Assembly: GCA_028023455.1 (NCBI GenBank)
Contig: JAQFVV010012401.1
Coordinates: 280,501 to 344,500 of the forward strand
Source of the DNA: Epiperipatus broadwayi
Lineage: Eukaryota > Onychophora > Udeonychophora > Euonychophora > Peripatidae
Length of the DNA: 64,000 nt
Reading direction: 5' to 3'
In this document: one piece after another, positions 35,120 to 48,079 of the stretch
Layout of the letters: each line of letters starts with the position of its first letter
Position numbering within the stretch: position 1 is the stretch's first letter
Made by a program: the position numbers and the translations under genes
The notes under the pieces: generated by a model
Told to the model about the DNA's origin: nothing
Database searches by the model: none
Seen by the model: the letters and a program-made list of their open reading frames with translations, nothing else

Positions 35120-36010
35120 TAACAATGACCTTTAATGTAAAAAATCCAGGACAGTGGCAGATATATATGAACCATGTGAATAAATATATTCAGATGAATG
35201 GAATCATTGATCATAAATTGAAAGTTGCCAGGTTACTGTGGATGTTAATATGTCTTAAACGTGGCAAATTGTTTATATGATTCAAAGCTGCCTGAAAAAA
35301 ACCCATATGAGAAGTTAATAATAAAACTAAATGCCTACTTTAAATTGATAACATTGAAATTTATAGCACATCTTTGATTCCATAGTCATATGCAATTGCA
35401 AAATAAAACTATATGTGAATATAATTTAACCTACCTTGACAAAAGATTGCAAATTCAAGGAGTTTATCAATGAAATCTTATTGGACCAGCTACTATGGGA
35501 CATCAGAGATGTGATGCTTAGACAAATACTACTAAGCTAGTCTGTACTAAGATTTAATATTGTTAGTGTAGGTGCCATTTTAGAATTCATGGAAGCCTTT
35601 TCATTGTTGCTATAGAAATACAGGCCATTTAAAATCTACATGTAAATTTAAATGAAAAAATGCTTTAGCTGCAACCTAACAGGTCATTTGTCAAAATTGT
35701 GTAAAAACAATTGACAAATGATAAAACAGGATATACTAATAAAAAGTAAATTGAGAAGAGGAGCATTCACAAAGTTTACAACTGTATAGAAATTGATAGA
35801 AAGTGATGATACACCTAAGTTAAACATAAATCTCTGCAGATAAATGATAAAAATGTAGATAGACAGCAGGATGGGCATATCATTGATATCATTTAAAGAT
35901 TGAACAGTAATTCTAAAAAAATTAAAGATTAATGTTGGGTTAAAGAAAACTACTACATCAGCAATAGAAGTAAATGGAAACCCAATAATATTAAGGGAGT
36001 TGTGACATTG
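35120..36010 (+). pseudogene. Ty3/Gypsy retrotransposon remnant: gag and protease
   Basis: Broken frames give a Gag core: QWQIYMNHVNKYIQ near 35,155, KLKVARLL near 35,220, then YDSKLPEKNPYEKLI (frame shifted), and LTKDCKFKEFINEILLDQLL followed by DIRDVMLRQILL at about 35,436-35,535. Two zinc knuckles follow: a damaged one (CCYRNTGHLKSTC near 35,610) and an intact C-x2-C-x4-H-x4-C (CFSCNLTGHLSKLC near 35,660). Near 35,860 IDSRMGISLIS matches the retropepsin D-T/S-G-x-x-x-S-x-IS site with the catalytic motif eroded. Gag would form the particle and the protease would process it. RT and integrase are absent downstream. A G-rich purine run near 36,349 might be a polypurine tract, unproven. Several stops and frameshifts make it inactive. 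Confidence 0.75.
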
Positions 36011-36019
36011 CCATAATGA

Positions 36020-38740
36020 TAAATAGCCATAATAAAAATTAACTTTTACATGTAGTTTTAAGGAGCATTAGCTCAATCTTGGACACAATTATATTAAGCC
36101 ATTTAAAATAGGTATGTTGGCATATTAAAACTGCTGAAATACTACATTTATGTTTGTTTGTTTGCTTGTTTTTACAATGGAAAAGATTAATTGTAGTAAT
36201 CTTTCATCTTTTACCAAAATATAAAAATAAATAATAATCTGAAAGTCAAATTGGTCCAGGTTTTGCACGGTGAAAATTATAGTTTATGATCATGTATAAT
36301 TAAATTGAATTGATGTTGCTTTTGTTTTCTTGATTAAGATAAAAACACGGGGGTGGAGGCCTTTGATAAATAATAACTGCTTCAAAATAAAAATAAAAAC
36401 TATTGTTTATTTTCTGTGGATATAAAATATAAAAGTTATCTGTTTAGAACATCCGCATAAAGACAAAATTGGACTCTGTAAAATTAAAATGATTTGTAGA
36501 ATTTGATTACATAACTATTAATAAACATTATATAAAATTGGTTTGTTTTTAAAAAATAAATTATGACCAAAAATAGTTTTTTTTTTTTTTTTATAAAAGT
36601 TAAAAAAGACAGCAAGTCAGTCAAAACTGTCAGATAATTTTTAAATAAAACATTGTGTTGAAGTTATTTTGGAACAATAATAAAAATATAAAATGAAAAA
36701 AAAAAGCAGGAAAAATTAATTAAAAAAGTATAATATCCGATATGCTTTCCTTTAAAAGAAAGTTTATTGATTCGGCCATAGAAAAGTGTAACTATTTTTT
36801 ATTACTTTCATTTATTTTTTTTATTATTTTAATTAAACATTAGGATACAAAATTATTTTCGTCTTTTTTTACTTTCATTTTCGTTAAATACTCCCGATTA
36901 TGCTACATACTACCAATTTGTTAGTAATTGTATTTTGTGTGTTTTTTTTATTCTTTGATTAAATACCAAATTACTGTTTATTTCAATATATTAGTTAGTA
37001 CTTAAGTTTTTGGTTTTGTTTTTCACTTTAATTAAATGCTAGAATACAAAATTGTTATTAGGTCTTTTTTACTTGGACTGTCATTAAACATTAGTCCACA
37101 CAACTGTATAATTATCTCTGACTATTGGAAATAAGCGCCCTCAAGTGATGGCATGAGGCAAAATCGGAAAGTACCGGAAAAATTTAGATTATCATGAAAT
37201 ATAACCATATAATATTTTATTAATTAATTTTGTGACTTTTTTTTACTGTATTTAAACTTTAATAACATATATATTATAATTTGTTTGCTATTTTTACTAA
37301 AATATATTATTAAAATTATTAGTAATATATAGTGTTCACTGAGGTAATGATTAAAACTACTTATTTTAGCACACCACAAATGAATTTATAATAATCTAAA
37401 CTTATATCATAATAGACTCGTGAATTGATAAGGTGCTAATGAGACTATGCATTGATAAGTATTTTTATTTTCTAAATAAAAAATTCAATAAATAAATAAT
37501 TTATTATCTAATGAATGCATAGTTTGGAAAATATGAATGAATACTTTTGAAATAATGTCATTTATAGAATAAGGCAATCAAATGATGTGTAGATTAATAA
37601 TGAGATATAAGTTCATTAAGATATTAACACAAATTTAAATTCAACAAATTTAACTTAAAATAATTTATTGTATTATTATAATCTGTTCATGCTAGATTGA
37701 AATTTCTAAAAGATTGTTAAACATGCATGTTCAGAAGAGGGTTAAAATATATGATCATTCACACAGTATGAAAAAGTTTTTTTTTTAAATATATTTTACA
37801 TCTTAGATCAAGTAGTGCTTTCATCATAGTAATTATTTTATATGTTTAAAATAAACTTTAAGTGTTAACTATATTTTTAATTTTGATTTGTCTTCTAAAT
37901 ATTAATATCAATAATCTGTTTAAGTCTTAGTTACTTAAACTATTAAGTAGATATTGAATAATATAAACCATGTTAATAATTTAAATTTTAGAAGAAATAA
38001 ATTGGCTAGATATTTATCAGTATATTATTATATTGAGGATAAAATAAAAGTTAGTTTATCAAAGAATTTTAGAATTTTTTTGTTTATATCAGCATTTGTT
38101 ACTAGGTCAATATTAATTACTGTTTGGATTGAAGTTCCATTCTTCCACGATGTTTTTTTTTTAATATTCCCATGATGATAAATGTTGATGTGAGACTTCA
38201 GGGGCATTATTATTAGATTGTGTTCAACTATTCATTTTCATTAAACACTATGCTTTATATCAAATCCAAAGGTTCAATGGGTTCAAATGGTTCAGAATAG
38301 TATTTGCTGATGTCCATTTAATTTATTCTTGCAGACATTCACTAAGGAGAGCTCATACTCTTTCCTCCATAGTCTGTACTCAAAGTACATTTTAGCTTAC
38401 ATCAAAATCCACCAAATATTGAAGAAAAGTAGGTAAAATAAGCAAAATCTTTCTGAAGAAAAAGAAAGTATATGTGTTCTTTTTTTGCTGAGTTTTCTGT
38501 TATCTGACAACAATTTTATAAAGATAATTTGAATGTTAGCTATTCTCGTAATTTTTTTATGAATGTTTTATTTATTAATAATTATGGTTCTCTTATTAAT
38601 TGTAATAGTTTGAAGAGTAAAGAAAAATATGATTTTATTTTTTTATCTTTTAAATTTTCTTTTTACTGAATGTTAATAAGAATATTAATTTGTTTGGAAA
38701 TAAGAAAATTGCTTGGAAGAAGGTATTATTTTGAACAATT
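36020..38740. other. AT-rich non-coding DNA
   Basis: No domain is recognisable. The short open frame at 37,954-38,175 and the weakly open stretch at 38.45-38.75 kb might be the eroded upstream part of the PLE endonuclease that follows, but no RT motif is visible. Confidence 0.4.
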
Positions 38741-38759
38741 TATTAATTAATATGAAGGA

Positions 38760-39100
38760 GATTGCTAAAAAGAATATTATTTATGGAATAGTGTATATTA
38801 TCCCTTGTTTTATAAAAAATAGTATATTGGCCAGAGTAGTCTGAGTTTAAATGAAAGAATAAAAATCATAGAATAGGGTTAAATATAAATATCGTAGTTC
38901 TTCTTTTTATGTCCATGAAAGAGACACAGGTCATAATATTACTTTTTATGAGACTAAGAGTATTTTCTTTGAAAGAAATGAAATAAAAAGAAAGGTTAAA
39001 AAATAAATATATAATTCTGAAGCAATTAACCTGTTTAAGAGATCTTTTAATATTAAGAGTATAAGTGGTGTAATTAGGAATTGTAGATAATAGTATATGT
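38760..39100 (+). pseudogene. Decayed PLE-type GIY-YIG endonuclease
   Basis: Frames shifted twice read YGIVYIIPC, then YIGQSSLSLNERI, then SSSFYVHERDTGHN, YETKSIFFERNE and YNSEAINLFKRSFNIKSISG. This is the order of a GIY-YIG nuclease from a PLE: GIY strand, YIG strand, R, H-rich helix, E and N. Internal stops follow the first Cys and interrupt later parts. The layout (HERDTGHN, E-A-I) differs from the 24-kb and 34-kb copies, suggesting another PLE lineage. No associated RT is recognisable. Confidence 0.65.
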
Positions 39101-39109
39101 TTGTTAATA

Positions 39110-40550
39110 TGTTTTAATTCTTTGCACTTGAGAAATCTTTTTTTTGCAAGGAAATCAATTGTTGTGATATGGGGTTTATTTTTTCTTTGTGCTGGTTTTG
39201 TCTAATTTTGAAGTGGAATTATTTTGATTATTTTTATTGAGTAGTTTAGCTTTAGGCTTTTATATTTATAGAACAAAAGATATATATATAAAGAGATAGA
39301 GAGGAAGGAAAATGTATATATAGAAATAGAAAATGAGATGTGTATTTATTTACATGGATAAAAGAAGAAAGACAAGAGAAGTGTTGTGTAAAAGAAATTA
39401 TATAAATATATTGAAATTAACATGCAAATGTTTAATAATTAGAATAGCTTAAAACTTTATTTACTGATAAATGATTGATATTTTTATACATTCATGATTA
39501 AACTAATAAAATTATTATGATATGTGGTTTATAAAAACAGTATATGTTGTGATTAACATATGTTAATTAATAATCAAATCAAGTGTGGAATGATAAAAAT
39601 AACTTATTCCCAGCTGTAAAAAAATTATCATTTTAGAAATAAAAAAGAATTCATTTAAAAGAGGAAGAAAAGCATTGTTAAATTATTTTTCCTTCCAAAA
39701 TTATTAATTATTTAGTATTTAAAATAACTTCTTTACATATTTAAATAAATATTTTAATAAATAAAGAGAAAAAAATTATCATACAAATAAATAATATTTA
39801 AATGTGAAGAAAAAAATAGATAATTTAGTAACTAGAACAATAAAAAAAATTATTGAATCATAAGCAAATAGACAGTTAACTTTTTGGTTTAAAAAAAAAA
39901 AACAAAGTTTTTGTGATTTAAATAACTTTATTTTAATAATTTATATTGTGAAAATAGTAGGCAATCATGAATAACTTAGAATAGAAGCCAGACTTTGGGG
40001 GAAAAAATTATAAAAATATAGATAGCATTAAAAAAATGGAAATCTAAGAAAGATTTTGTTTTTTTAAAAACTCAAGAATTTTAGCTCTTGGTTTTTTTTT
40101 CCCTACCGTACTAGAAAAGCCAGAGAAAATATTGAAAGCTGTAATCATTATTATTCCTCTATACTTATGTTTAAAGCAAACATAATTGAAAAATCTTATA
40201 GCAAAATGCTTTATTAAAACTCTTTTGAGTGTTTTGTTTACAACTACTGTAAATTTCCTATAATCTGGATATATATCAATTATCTTAATTTTAATCTACT
40301 TATTTAAAAAAAAAAAAATTAATTAAAAATACAAACATTTATAATAATCAAAACCCTTTCAATTAGTCTTTCAATGCAAGTTATATGCTATAACATAAAC
40401 TTGATTATTGTCAAAAATAGAAATTAATAATAATTGCTTGGACTGTATTAATATTCCATACATAAGCAATGTTTTTAAAAAATAGCTATCAATCTACTAT
40501 AATAAAAAGTTTTCAGATTTATTTTTCACTATGATTATATATATATTGTA
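39110..40550. other. AT-rich non-coding DNA
   Basis: Nothing recognisable on either strand. Confidence 0.5.
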
Positions 40551-40559
40551 ACTGTCAGA

Positions 40560-40760
40560 TTTGTACACTCCAGAGTCCAGACAAAATACATCAAACCTGA
40601 CTGGGAGTAAGGTCATGAGACCTCTAATCCAACCAAGCTTCAGCTCATTTGCTAGTACTTCATGATTTAACACCTTATGAGTGACATTTCTGAAGTCACA
40701 CTGAGTCTCAATTTAATCTGCGAGCTGGCATAGGACAGGGAGAAACATGAGACTCAAGGG
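40560..40760 (-). mobile_element. SINE-like repeat related to the 45.5-46.1 kb family
   Basis: Matched blocks with 45,530-45,710 include TCAAACC, AACACCT-ATGA, TTTAATCTG and AACA-TGAGAC in the same order. The tRNA-like region is badly diverged here. Orientation is inferred from the better copies. Confidence 0.5.
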
Positions 40761-40769
40761 ATAACTATA

Positions 40770-41342
40770 AATTTAAATAAGTGGGTAGAATAGACCACTT
40801 AACACACTAATTATCTTAACTACAGAAATATATACTCAGCATATAAAATCATTAAGAAATTGGAATAGGATAATGTGGATTGGATTACAAGAAAGATATA
40901 AAACAAATTTTGTATTTTAAACATGTTTATTAAAACAATAACAAAATAATATAAAATAAAGTAACAAAATGGTAAGGATTATATAGCATTAAATATGTGT
41001 ATTTAATACATGCAGGCATTTCCATAGTGAATGAGACTATTATCAGTACAGCTATCTCATCTTAATATATTAAAATAAATGTATGTGCAGTTAATCAATC
41101 ATGCCTATCATCATGTAATATACCCATCTGGTTGTCCATGGTTTGCTAATGTTATAAGTTAATAGCCTAGCAGAGATGATGAATACATACAGTTCTAAGG
41201 TGGTTGTTATATATATATCAATGGTGTGAGCAAAGAAATAAGCTCAAGATAATGCAGATTCTATCTGGTAACCAAGATTTAAACTTCAGCCTAATGCTGA
41301 ATAATTAATTAATAAGGAGGAAAAGAACTGGTTACCTTTAGG

Positions 41343-41381
<39 letters not shown>

Positions 41382-44300
41382 GTATATAGTTCCATAGTGT
41401 GTATATATATATATATATATATATACACACTATGGCACTATATAGTGAGTAATTATTTGGGAGCTTCAGTAGTGAATGCTCAATTGCTCTGAGACTGGAC
41501 AATTTGCTGTCATGAATATGTAAATATATAAGTTTAGAAACTTGGATAGGCTTTATAAAAATGGTCTGGACCCTCGTGTTCCAGTTCTAATAAAGATAGC
41601 CATACTAAACTAAAGAATGGGGTGGTTTGCCACCATGAACTCATTTAAAAGATGCAGCAAATGTAAACACATGAATGCATACTTTATAAAGACACTCACA
41701 ATGCACACCCAAAAGACCAATAGGTATACATATAATTAATTAATTGCATCTAAAACAGATAGATTCTATCTGCAAACTAACACAACCCAGTTCTTAAACT
41801 AGCATTATAATTATGCTAACTAAAAAAACTTAAATTATAATCTAAGTTAAACTCCTGAATCTGCATATGTATATAATCACAATTAAGAAGGGGATGTATA
41901 TTTGATGGGCATTAATAAATATTCACAAATATACTTTAAAATCATCTTTAGCTAGCATATCACTTCTAACTAACAGATATCAAAAATCATAAATTATAAT
42001 AACTGATTAAGCAAAACTCACAAAATATAATGCAATTTATAAAATCATGATAATAACCAGTGTGTAGCAATTGGTTATTATCTATTAATGTAGCATTTTG
42101 AAACAGTGATTTAATATGCCAAGCAGCATTCTTAATTTTTAAAGTGGTGATTTTAATTACCTTCATTGAAAGTTAGTTAATAATTATTTGCTGTTTCGAA
42201 AGATGGGCATATTATAACATATATACAATAATTTTAAACAAAATACCTAAAACAATAAATCTAGGCATAATTGCAGTTTTTAGAAATTTAAATATAACTG
42301 GTTGCAGTTAATTATAGATTATAAAAATAGTCTTTTACTTTATATAGGTGAATTTAGGAAAGTTTATAAGATTAATCTAGGCAAGTTTTACATATTACTT
42401 TAGAAATGATTTAACAGATTTTAATAAATGAGGTTGACAATAAATCATTTTACAGTATAGAGATAAATTCAGGCAAGTTTAATACAGTTTCTTTTATAAA
42501 TGATTTAATTTAAAGATTAAGAAATAATATAGAATGTTCTTTACAGTAAATAAGCTAGCTTAGTATTATAGATTTACAGATTAAATTATAGAGCTTTGCA
42601 GTCTTTAAAAGAACATTAGGCATTTTCCTCAGGCTAGGGATTATGATCTCTTCTTTTTGAGGCAGGTTTATAGAAGGTTTCCTCTCTCTGTGATGATGAT
42701 CATGCCCTTAGACATACAGGGATGAATAGAAATAGCCATCCTAGGACAGTGAGACAGCAAATCTAACTTTGCCTAGCCAGTCATGGCAGTCAGAACTGGC
42801 ATGGATCCTGCTATATAATTCTTCACAAAAGTTTATAGAATAAACCCCTGCAGTAAGAAGTCAGGCTTATTTATATATTTTTTAAGCTTCAGATCACCTT
42901 ACCTGCTTAGCACTCCCTCTTTGAAATTTTATAACTTATATATTTAACTTTCCTGTCACTTTTTTATATAGCCAGTTTTTTTAAACTTGATCTCTTAAAT
43001 TCCTAAAACTTTTAATAGTTTTAGTCTGGAAATGTTATTTATTAAAATTGTACGAGTTTGGAAAAATGCTATTGTTTTAGACACAACTTAGGTAACCTTG
43101 TCAAGGGAGTTTTTGTGTCTGATTTATGAGATTAAAATTGAGAATTGTTCTAGCTTTTAACGATATCCTCCCACATATAACAGGGCATCTGTAGACCACA
43201 CACAATTTAAAATATAATTTTTTTTTAAATACAACAAAATATATAACAAATATTATTTAGAAAAAAGAAAAGTACACATTGTAATATATATATATACATA
43301 AATTGATATCACAATCACCGAGAGGGTTTAAACCTGGCATAAATGAAGCTGTGGGGAAAAATAGATGAAACTGTTATGAGAGAAGAAATATACTGTTTCG
43401 ATATATATATATTATTGTTAAAAGAAGATTACCTTGATAACAGGTTCAAATTGTTGATTGTTATTAATATTGCAATTGTGTAAATGTTGACTGATTTTAA
43501 TGATATTATTTACAAAACTAAAAATACGGTTTTAATTTTGGTATTTTTTTGTGTTTTATTTTACTTGACCAAAAAATATAGCTTTTCAATATTTTTTTAT
43601 TGAAAGGCCATTATATACTTCGTGTATATAATAATCTGTATTTGTATGTATATCTAAATAACTCTTTCTTGTGTAAAATAAATAAATAAATAATTTGTAA
43701 TGAAGAAAAAGAGGAAGCAATTTACATGGAAGTGCAAACTAGATTATTTATATATTAATATATTATTTACATGTATTATATAATCAATTATTGTATGTTT
43801 TAAAAAAATTACCCAGGAGTTATTCTCTTTATTATTCAGGTAAAACATTTCAACTCATAATAAGCATATGAGATATATATATATGTTAATAGTTCAATGA
43901 TTTTTTTTTTGTTTCGGATACTGATGAGTTTTTTTTTTCCTGTAATTATAGAGACATAAAGAAGAGTGAAAGCGTTTACTCCTCTATGAAATCAGTCAGT
44001 CTAAATTCAGATTGTGATGCCATATAATAAATAAAATCTAGTTCTAGGGAAAGAAAAGTAAATAAAATGTCTATGTGATTATTTAGCAAGATAATATCTC
44101 TATACATGATGATTGGGATTTATGTAGTCATGTTAAAATGTCTACTACTATAAGAATACTTTCCACTATGATCATTATATTACAAGAAATTATTAAACAT
44201 TTTACATAATCATTTTTAATAATTATATGATCCAATATAAAATTTCATTTTGTGTTTATTCAATCATTATTGTACCAATATAGAATTGTACATAATTGAC

Positions 44301-44650
44301 ACATCAATATGTTGGCCAGAATAATAGTTGTATTTAGCCTATTTTCTTATAACGATGTGTGTGTGTATTTTAACTCTTACTCATTCATTATTATGTAAAT
44401 TGCATTGTCAATTTGTAGCGAGAATATATAAAGGTATGTAGACACTATTGATTGATCTCTTTATTTGTCCTCTTTTAATCTCTCAACATCCTATATGTGT
44501 GTATTTGTAGATATCACTCTTAAATGTTTTAAGCCATTCTAACACTGTGGACTATTAAACATAAATTTAGATAAAATAAAAATAAAAAGTGCATACAGAA
44601 AAGTATATAATTATGTAAAATGTATATATAATATTTAACTACAAGTATAT
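40770..44650. other. AT-rich DNA with (AT)n palindromes
   Basis: (AT)n tracts lie at about 41,346-41,378 and within a 44-bp perfect palindrome at 41,392-41,435. Patches at 41.45-41.70 and 42.62-42.90 kb are somewhat richer in G+C and may be eroded dispersed repeats, but no tRNA box or domain is clear. No gene is supported. Confidence 0.45.
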
Positions 44651-44653
44651 TGT

Positions 44654-45130
44654 CTGTACAGAACCCAATCTAATTAGAAGGGACTTGAACTCAGAGTTTC
44701 ATGCTTCCTACATCTATCCACTTTCTTTTATATAACTGATATACATGATCACATACATGTGAAAAGGATAAATAATATCCAATATGGATATTCTGTGCTG
44801 AACCAGTGCTCATCAGTTGGTCCAGATCATCATCTTTCATACATATATATATATAATATGGATGTCTGAAGAGTTGAAGGGTTTCTTTCATACATATATA
44901 TATATAATATGGATGTCTGAAGAGTTGAAGGGTGGAGAAGATTGAAGCCTATCTATTAAAGTTTGAAGATTTGTTATCTTAATCTAAGCACTGATTATAT
45001 ATGTGTCTGTGAGAGATGATAACGAGAATCAATTGATACATTTTGTTTCAGCATGAACATATATGGTAGACCAAGATGGAGTGAATAAATATAGGGAGCT
45101 TGAGAGTCTGAGCTCAAGTCCCTTCTATAT
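44654..45130. mobile_element. Inverted pair of B-box/hammerhead-type short elements
   Basis: The - strand unit (about 44,835 down to 44,655) starts GGACCAACTGATGAGCACTGG, passes a degraded GAAA box (AGAA) and ends with GAGTTCAAGTCCC, a tRNA B box. The 3' part of the same family (GGGAGCTTGAGAGTCTGAG then CTCAAGTCCC) lies on the + strand at about 45,050-45,125. The relatives at 50.3 and 52.5 kb share the same order. The hammerhead helix II carries two mismatches here, so this copy is probably inactive. Confidence 0.6.
44833..44934. repeat. Perfect tandem duplication of 51 bp
   Basis: The 51-bp unit beginning TCTTTCATACATATATAT occurs twice in a row (44,833 and 44,884), inside the inverted SINE pair. 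Confidence 0.8.
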
Positions 45131-45139
45131 ATACAGAGA

Positions 45140-45490
45140 GAGAGAGAAGAAAGATTTATTTTTATTTTACAAGTAATTTTTATTTTATATTATGCTATAA
45201 AATTGTTAAAATTTATTAGTAGTAAAATAAAATAAAAAATTCTCACAAAAAATAAAATTATTAAAAATTTATCTAGTGCATTGAGGTCATAGATTTTTTT
45301 TTTCATTTTAATTTAAAAATTGTTTACGCTACATACTTACATATACATAAGCTTGGGTATTCGGAAAGACAAACATCTATATAAAAAGAAAAAATGCTAT
45401 TTGACTGCTTAGGTTAAATCCAAATTATTTCTTTATTTAAAGATACACAATCCTATGAATTCTTGGCTCATAAATGTTATCATAATCTTT
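45140..45490. other. AT-rich non-coding DNA
   Basis: Nothing recognisable. Confidence 0.5.
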
Positions 45491-45493
45491 ATT

Positions 45494-46058
45494 GTGCCGG
45501 TCAAAATATGTTTATCCATCTAATATGAGCTGGAATTCACAAAATGTACTTCAAACCCAGTCAAGCCCAAGATTTAGGTCAGGGATCAGCCTGGATTCGA
45601 ACCCACTCTCTAAGCCCCAGATCTAACACCTAATGAATAACATAATAGTGATGGCCCATGAGAATTAATCTTAATCTGGCCGACTAGCAAAGCTGAGCAA
45701 AACAATGAGACATCTATTATCTATGACTATATTAAAATATATATAAGCAAGGCTGTAATATGTGGAAGTGGAGAAAAAGGAATTCAAAATACTCAAATAA
45801 GTTAGACAATAATATATTTTAATATACTGAGTTAATAGATGTCTCATTGTTTTGCTCAGCTTTGCTAGTCAGCCAGATTAAGATTAATTCTCATGGGCCA
45901 TCACTATTATGTTATTCATTAGGTGTTAGATCTGGGGCTTAGAGAGTGGGATCGAATCCAGGCTGGTCCCTGACCTAAATCTTGGGCTTGACTGGGTTTG
46001 AAATACCTTTTGTGAGTTCCAGCTCATATTAGATGGATAAACATATTTTGACCGGCAC
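45494..46058. mobile_element. Large palindrome of two tRNA-derived SINEs
   Basis: Arms of about 250 bp (45,494-45,744 and 45,809-46,058) are near-identical inverted copies around a spacer of about 65 bp. Both outer ends carry GTGCCGGTCAAAATATG or its complement. In the right arm, + strand, TTAGGTGTTAGATC and GTGGGATCGAATCC are A- and B-box-like; the left arm retains a better B box, GGATTCGAACCC on the complementary strand. Each arm is a full SINE, joined by the 5' ends. A diverged relative is at 40.6 kb. Confidence 0.8.
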
Positions 46059-46379
46059 ATAAGATTTTTTTTCTCGGGCTTGGCTTCCCAAGTGGGGCTT
46101 CGATATAAACACCCACATACCCTGAGTACTGAATTCTGTTTATATATATATTCTTTTAAAAAAAGTTGTTATATAATTTTTTCCATGTTTGATATGTTTA
46201 AAATAATGTGTTCAAAGTGTAAAATTCACTGTTTAAAGTTAAAACCCATGTACTACAACCATAGTACATATGTATTTTTTCTTCAATGTCATATATAAAG
46301 TTTTTGTTCTTGAGACATATATAAAAAAATGTATAAATAATTCATAAATCATTGATCACTCTGTCTTAGCTGGCACCCT

Positions 46380-46455
46380 TATAAAAAGAAACTTTGCTAA
46401 CCAGTAGTGAGTCAAATGCAAAAATATTGGAAGTGGAGGGTTCGAACTCAGATTA
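46380..46455 (+). mobile_element. Possible tRNA-like SINE fragment
   Basis: TAGCTGGCACC near 46,368 is a weak A box, and GGGTTCGAACTC near 46,438 is a good B box followed by A-rich sequence. Confidence 0.4.
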
Positions 46456-46459
46456 AAAA

Positions 46460-47990
46460 AATGTATTGAGAGCAAATTTTTTTTTTTGGCTTAATGCTAT
46501 GATGTAAAATTTTAAACATGTAATAACCAGACTATGAGTTTTCTTTTAGATGCATGGGTGCGACCAAGAGAAATTAAAAGAAATTGCTAGATTAGTATAA
46601 AATCTTAAATAAACATTTTTTTTTTTTTTTCAGCAAGCAAAAGCTAAATTTTCAGCTAAACTATAGTTGGGCAGATATATAAAAAGTGTGGGAGCAGTGA
46701 GTGTTTATGCAGGAGATGATTTTTTTTTTAAAAAAAAGAAGAAATATATGTATAGAATTTTTTTTTTTTGCTAATTGAGTATATAATGTTTGTGTTTATT
46801 TTAAAAGCAAAGTGAAAGAATTTAGCACGTGTATGGATATTTTTTTTGTTTTTCTGTCTTTTCCAATAGTATGTAGTACTGTGTAGTGTTATGGAAATTT
46901 GTGGGTGTGTGTGTGTAAAATTTATGTATTTGTATATGTAGCACTGCATATATATGTACATAGGTGTATATGTGCGATGTGTAGGAACAGATGTATTTGA
47001 AAATTTTATATGTATTGCATTGCTATATATTTTCTAGGAAACCCAGATGTGTAGAGAAATTGTGTTGTATCGCAAGCATAAAATTTTTTTTTTATTATAT
47101 AGATGTGAAAAAAAAATTTTTTTTCTGGATTAAACAGTTGAATGATATTTCATATATATAGTTTATATAACAAGATTGTGTATTGAATTTTGAAAATTTT
47201 CGTCGTTCTTTTGGTCATCACTTGAAAACTCCTAGTCGAGGCATTTTTTTTTTAATGTTTTTGTTTTTTGTTTCATTGTATGTCCGGAGAAATGAAGCAG
47301 TCAATCTTAGCTTAAGATTATGCTTCATGTTTCTACCTACTAACCTGTCTTTAAATCCCTATTTCCCATCCCGCTCCTTTTGTGGTATATATATTTTTAT
47401 GTATATGTTTGAGATGCGCGCCTAAATTATAAAATTTAATGTTTCAATAACATGTTTTAAAATTATTATTAATTCTTTTTATTAATTATTAGTTCTTTTT
47501 TTATTAAAGTATTATAGATGCAGCTCAAATATATACATAAGAGCAAAACTTACTAACAAAATATTGATGTTTTAAATATTTATTATATGTCATTTTTAGC
47601 TTTTTCTTTTTAAATTGCTTGTTTTTCTATTAAACTATATATTTTTTTTATAAAATCCAATATGGAAGATGCAAGAGTTGTTAATTGTCTAAAAATAATT
47701 AGGGGTTGGAAGCACTATTGTTTTAATCTGGGGAAGGTATTTTTTTAATTAAAGTTTTACTTAAAATAAACAGGATTAAGTAGATTAAAGATTTACTTGT
47801 GTTAGAAACATGTTGTCAAATCTATTTCTAATCTGGAAATAGATTTGAATTTATTTTTAAATGTTATCTTACAATTGCATCTTCAAAAACAACTGATAAA
47901 AGAAAAAGTATAAAATGACTGAATTTTGAATCACAGGGGAGATTAGCTACTTTTAGAGAGAAGTATTATAAACATATTTTGTTTTGCTGA
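46460..47990. other. AT-rich non-coding DNA
   Basis: Poly-T tracts and short ORFs only. The stretch at 47.18-47.43 kb has several CpGs and open frames on both strands but no splice signals that would join it to the candidate exon at 48.0 kb. Confidence 0.45.
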
Positions 47991-47997
47991 AACTTAC

Positions 47998-48069
47998 AAA
48001 TGATGTAGTCGTAAATCCATCACTTCTCTGCTCTATTGGGTCATCATCTTCAGCAGCCATACCATCCTG
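47998..48069 (-). CDS. Candidate host coding exon with good splice sites
   Basis: On the - strand a pyrimidine-rich acceptor (CTTTTACTTCCTCTTGGGCAG) ends at 48,070. A 72-nt open stretch, exactly 24 codons, follows, then GTAAGT as donor from 47,997. The exon reads QDGMAAEDDDPIEQ and then RSDGFTTTSF, with a composition (acidic, A, P, R) very unlike the K/N/I/F-rich chance ORFs around it. It may instead be a first coding exon starting at the internal ATG (48,060), with the upstream bases as 5' UTR. I do not recognise the protein. No neighbouring exon was identified, so the gene structure is unknown. Evidence is composition plus two consensus splice sites. Confidence 0.4.
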
Positions 48070-48079
48070 CTGCCCAAGA

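Noticed and set aside
35684-35878. 64-residue - strand ORF
   Set aside because: It is antisense to the Gypsy zinc-knuckle and protease region.
43915-43950. CTGATGAG near 43,928 as a hammerhead
   Set aside because: A poly-T run follows in place of helix II and there is no GAAA box.
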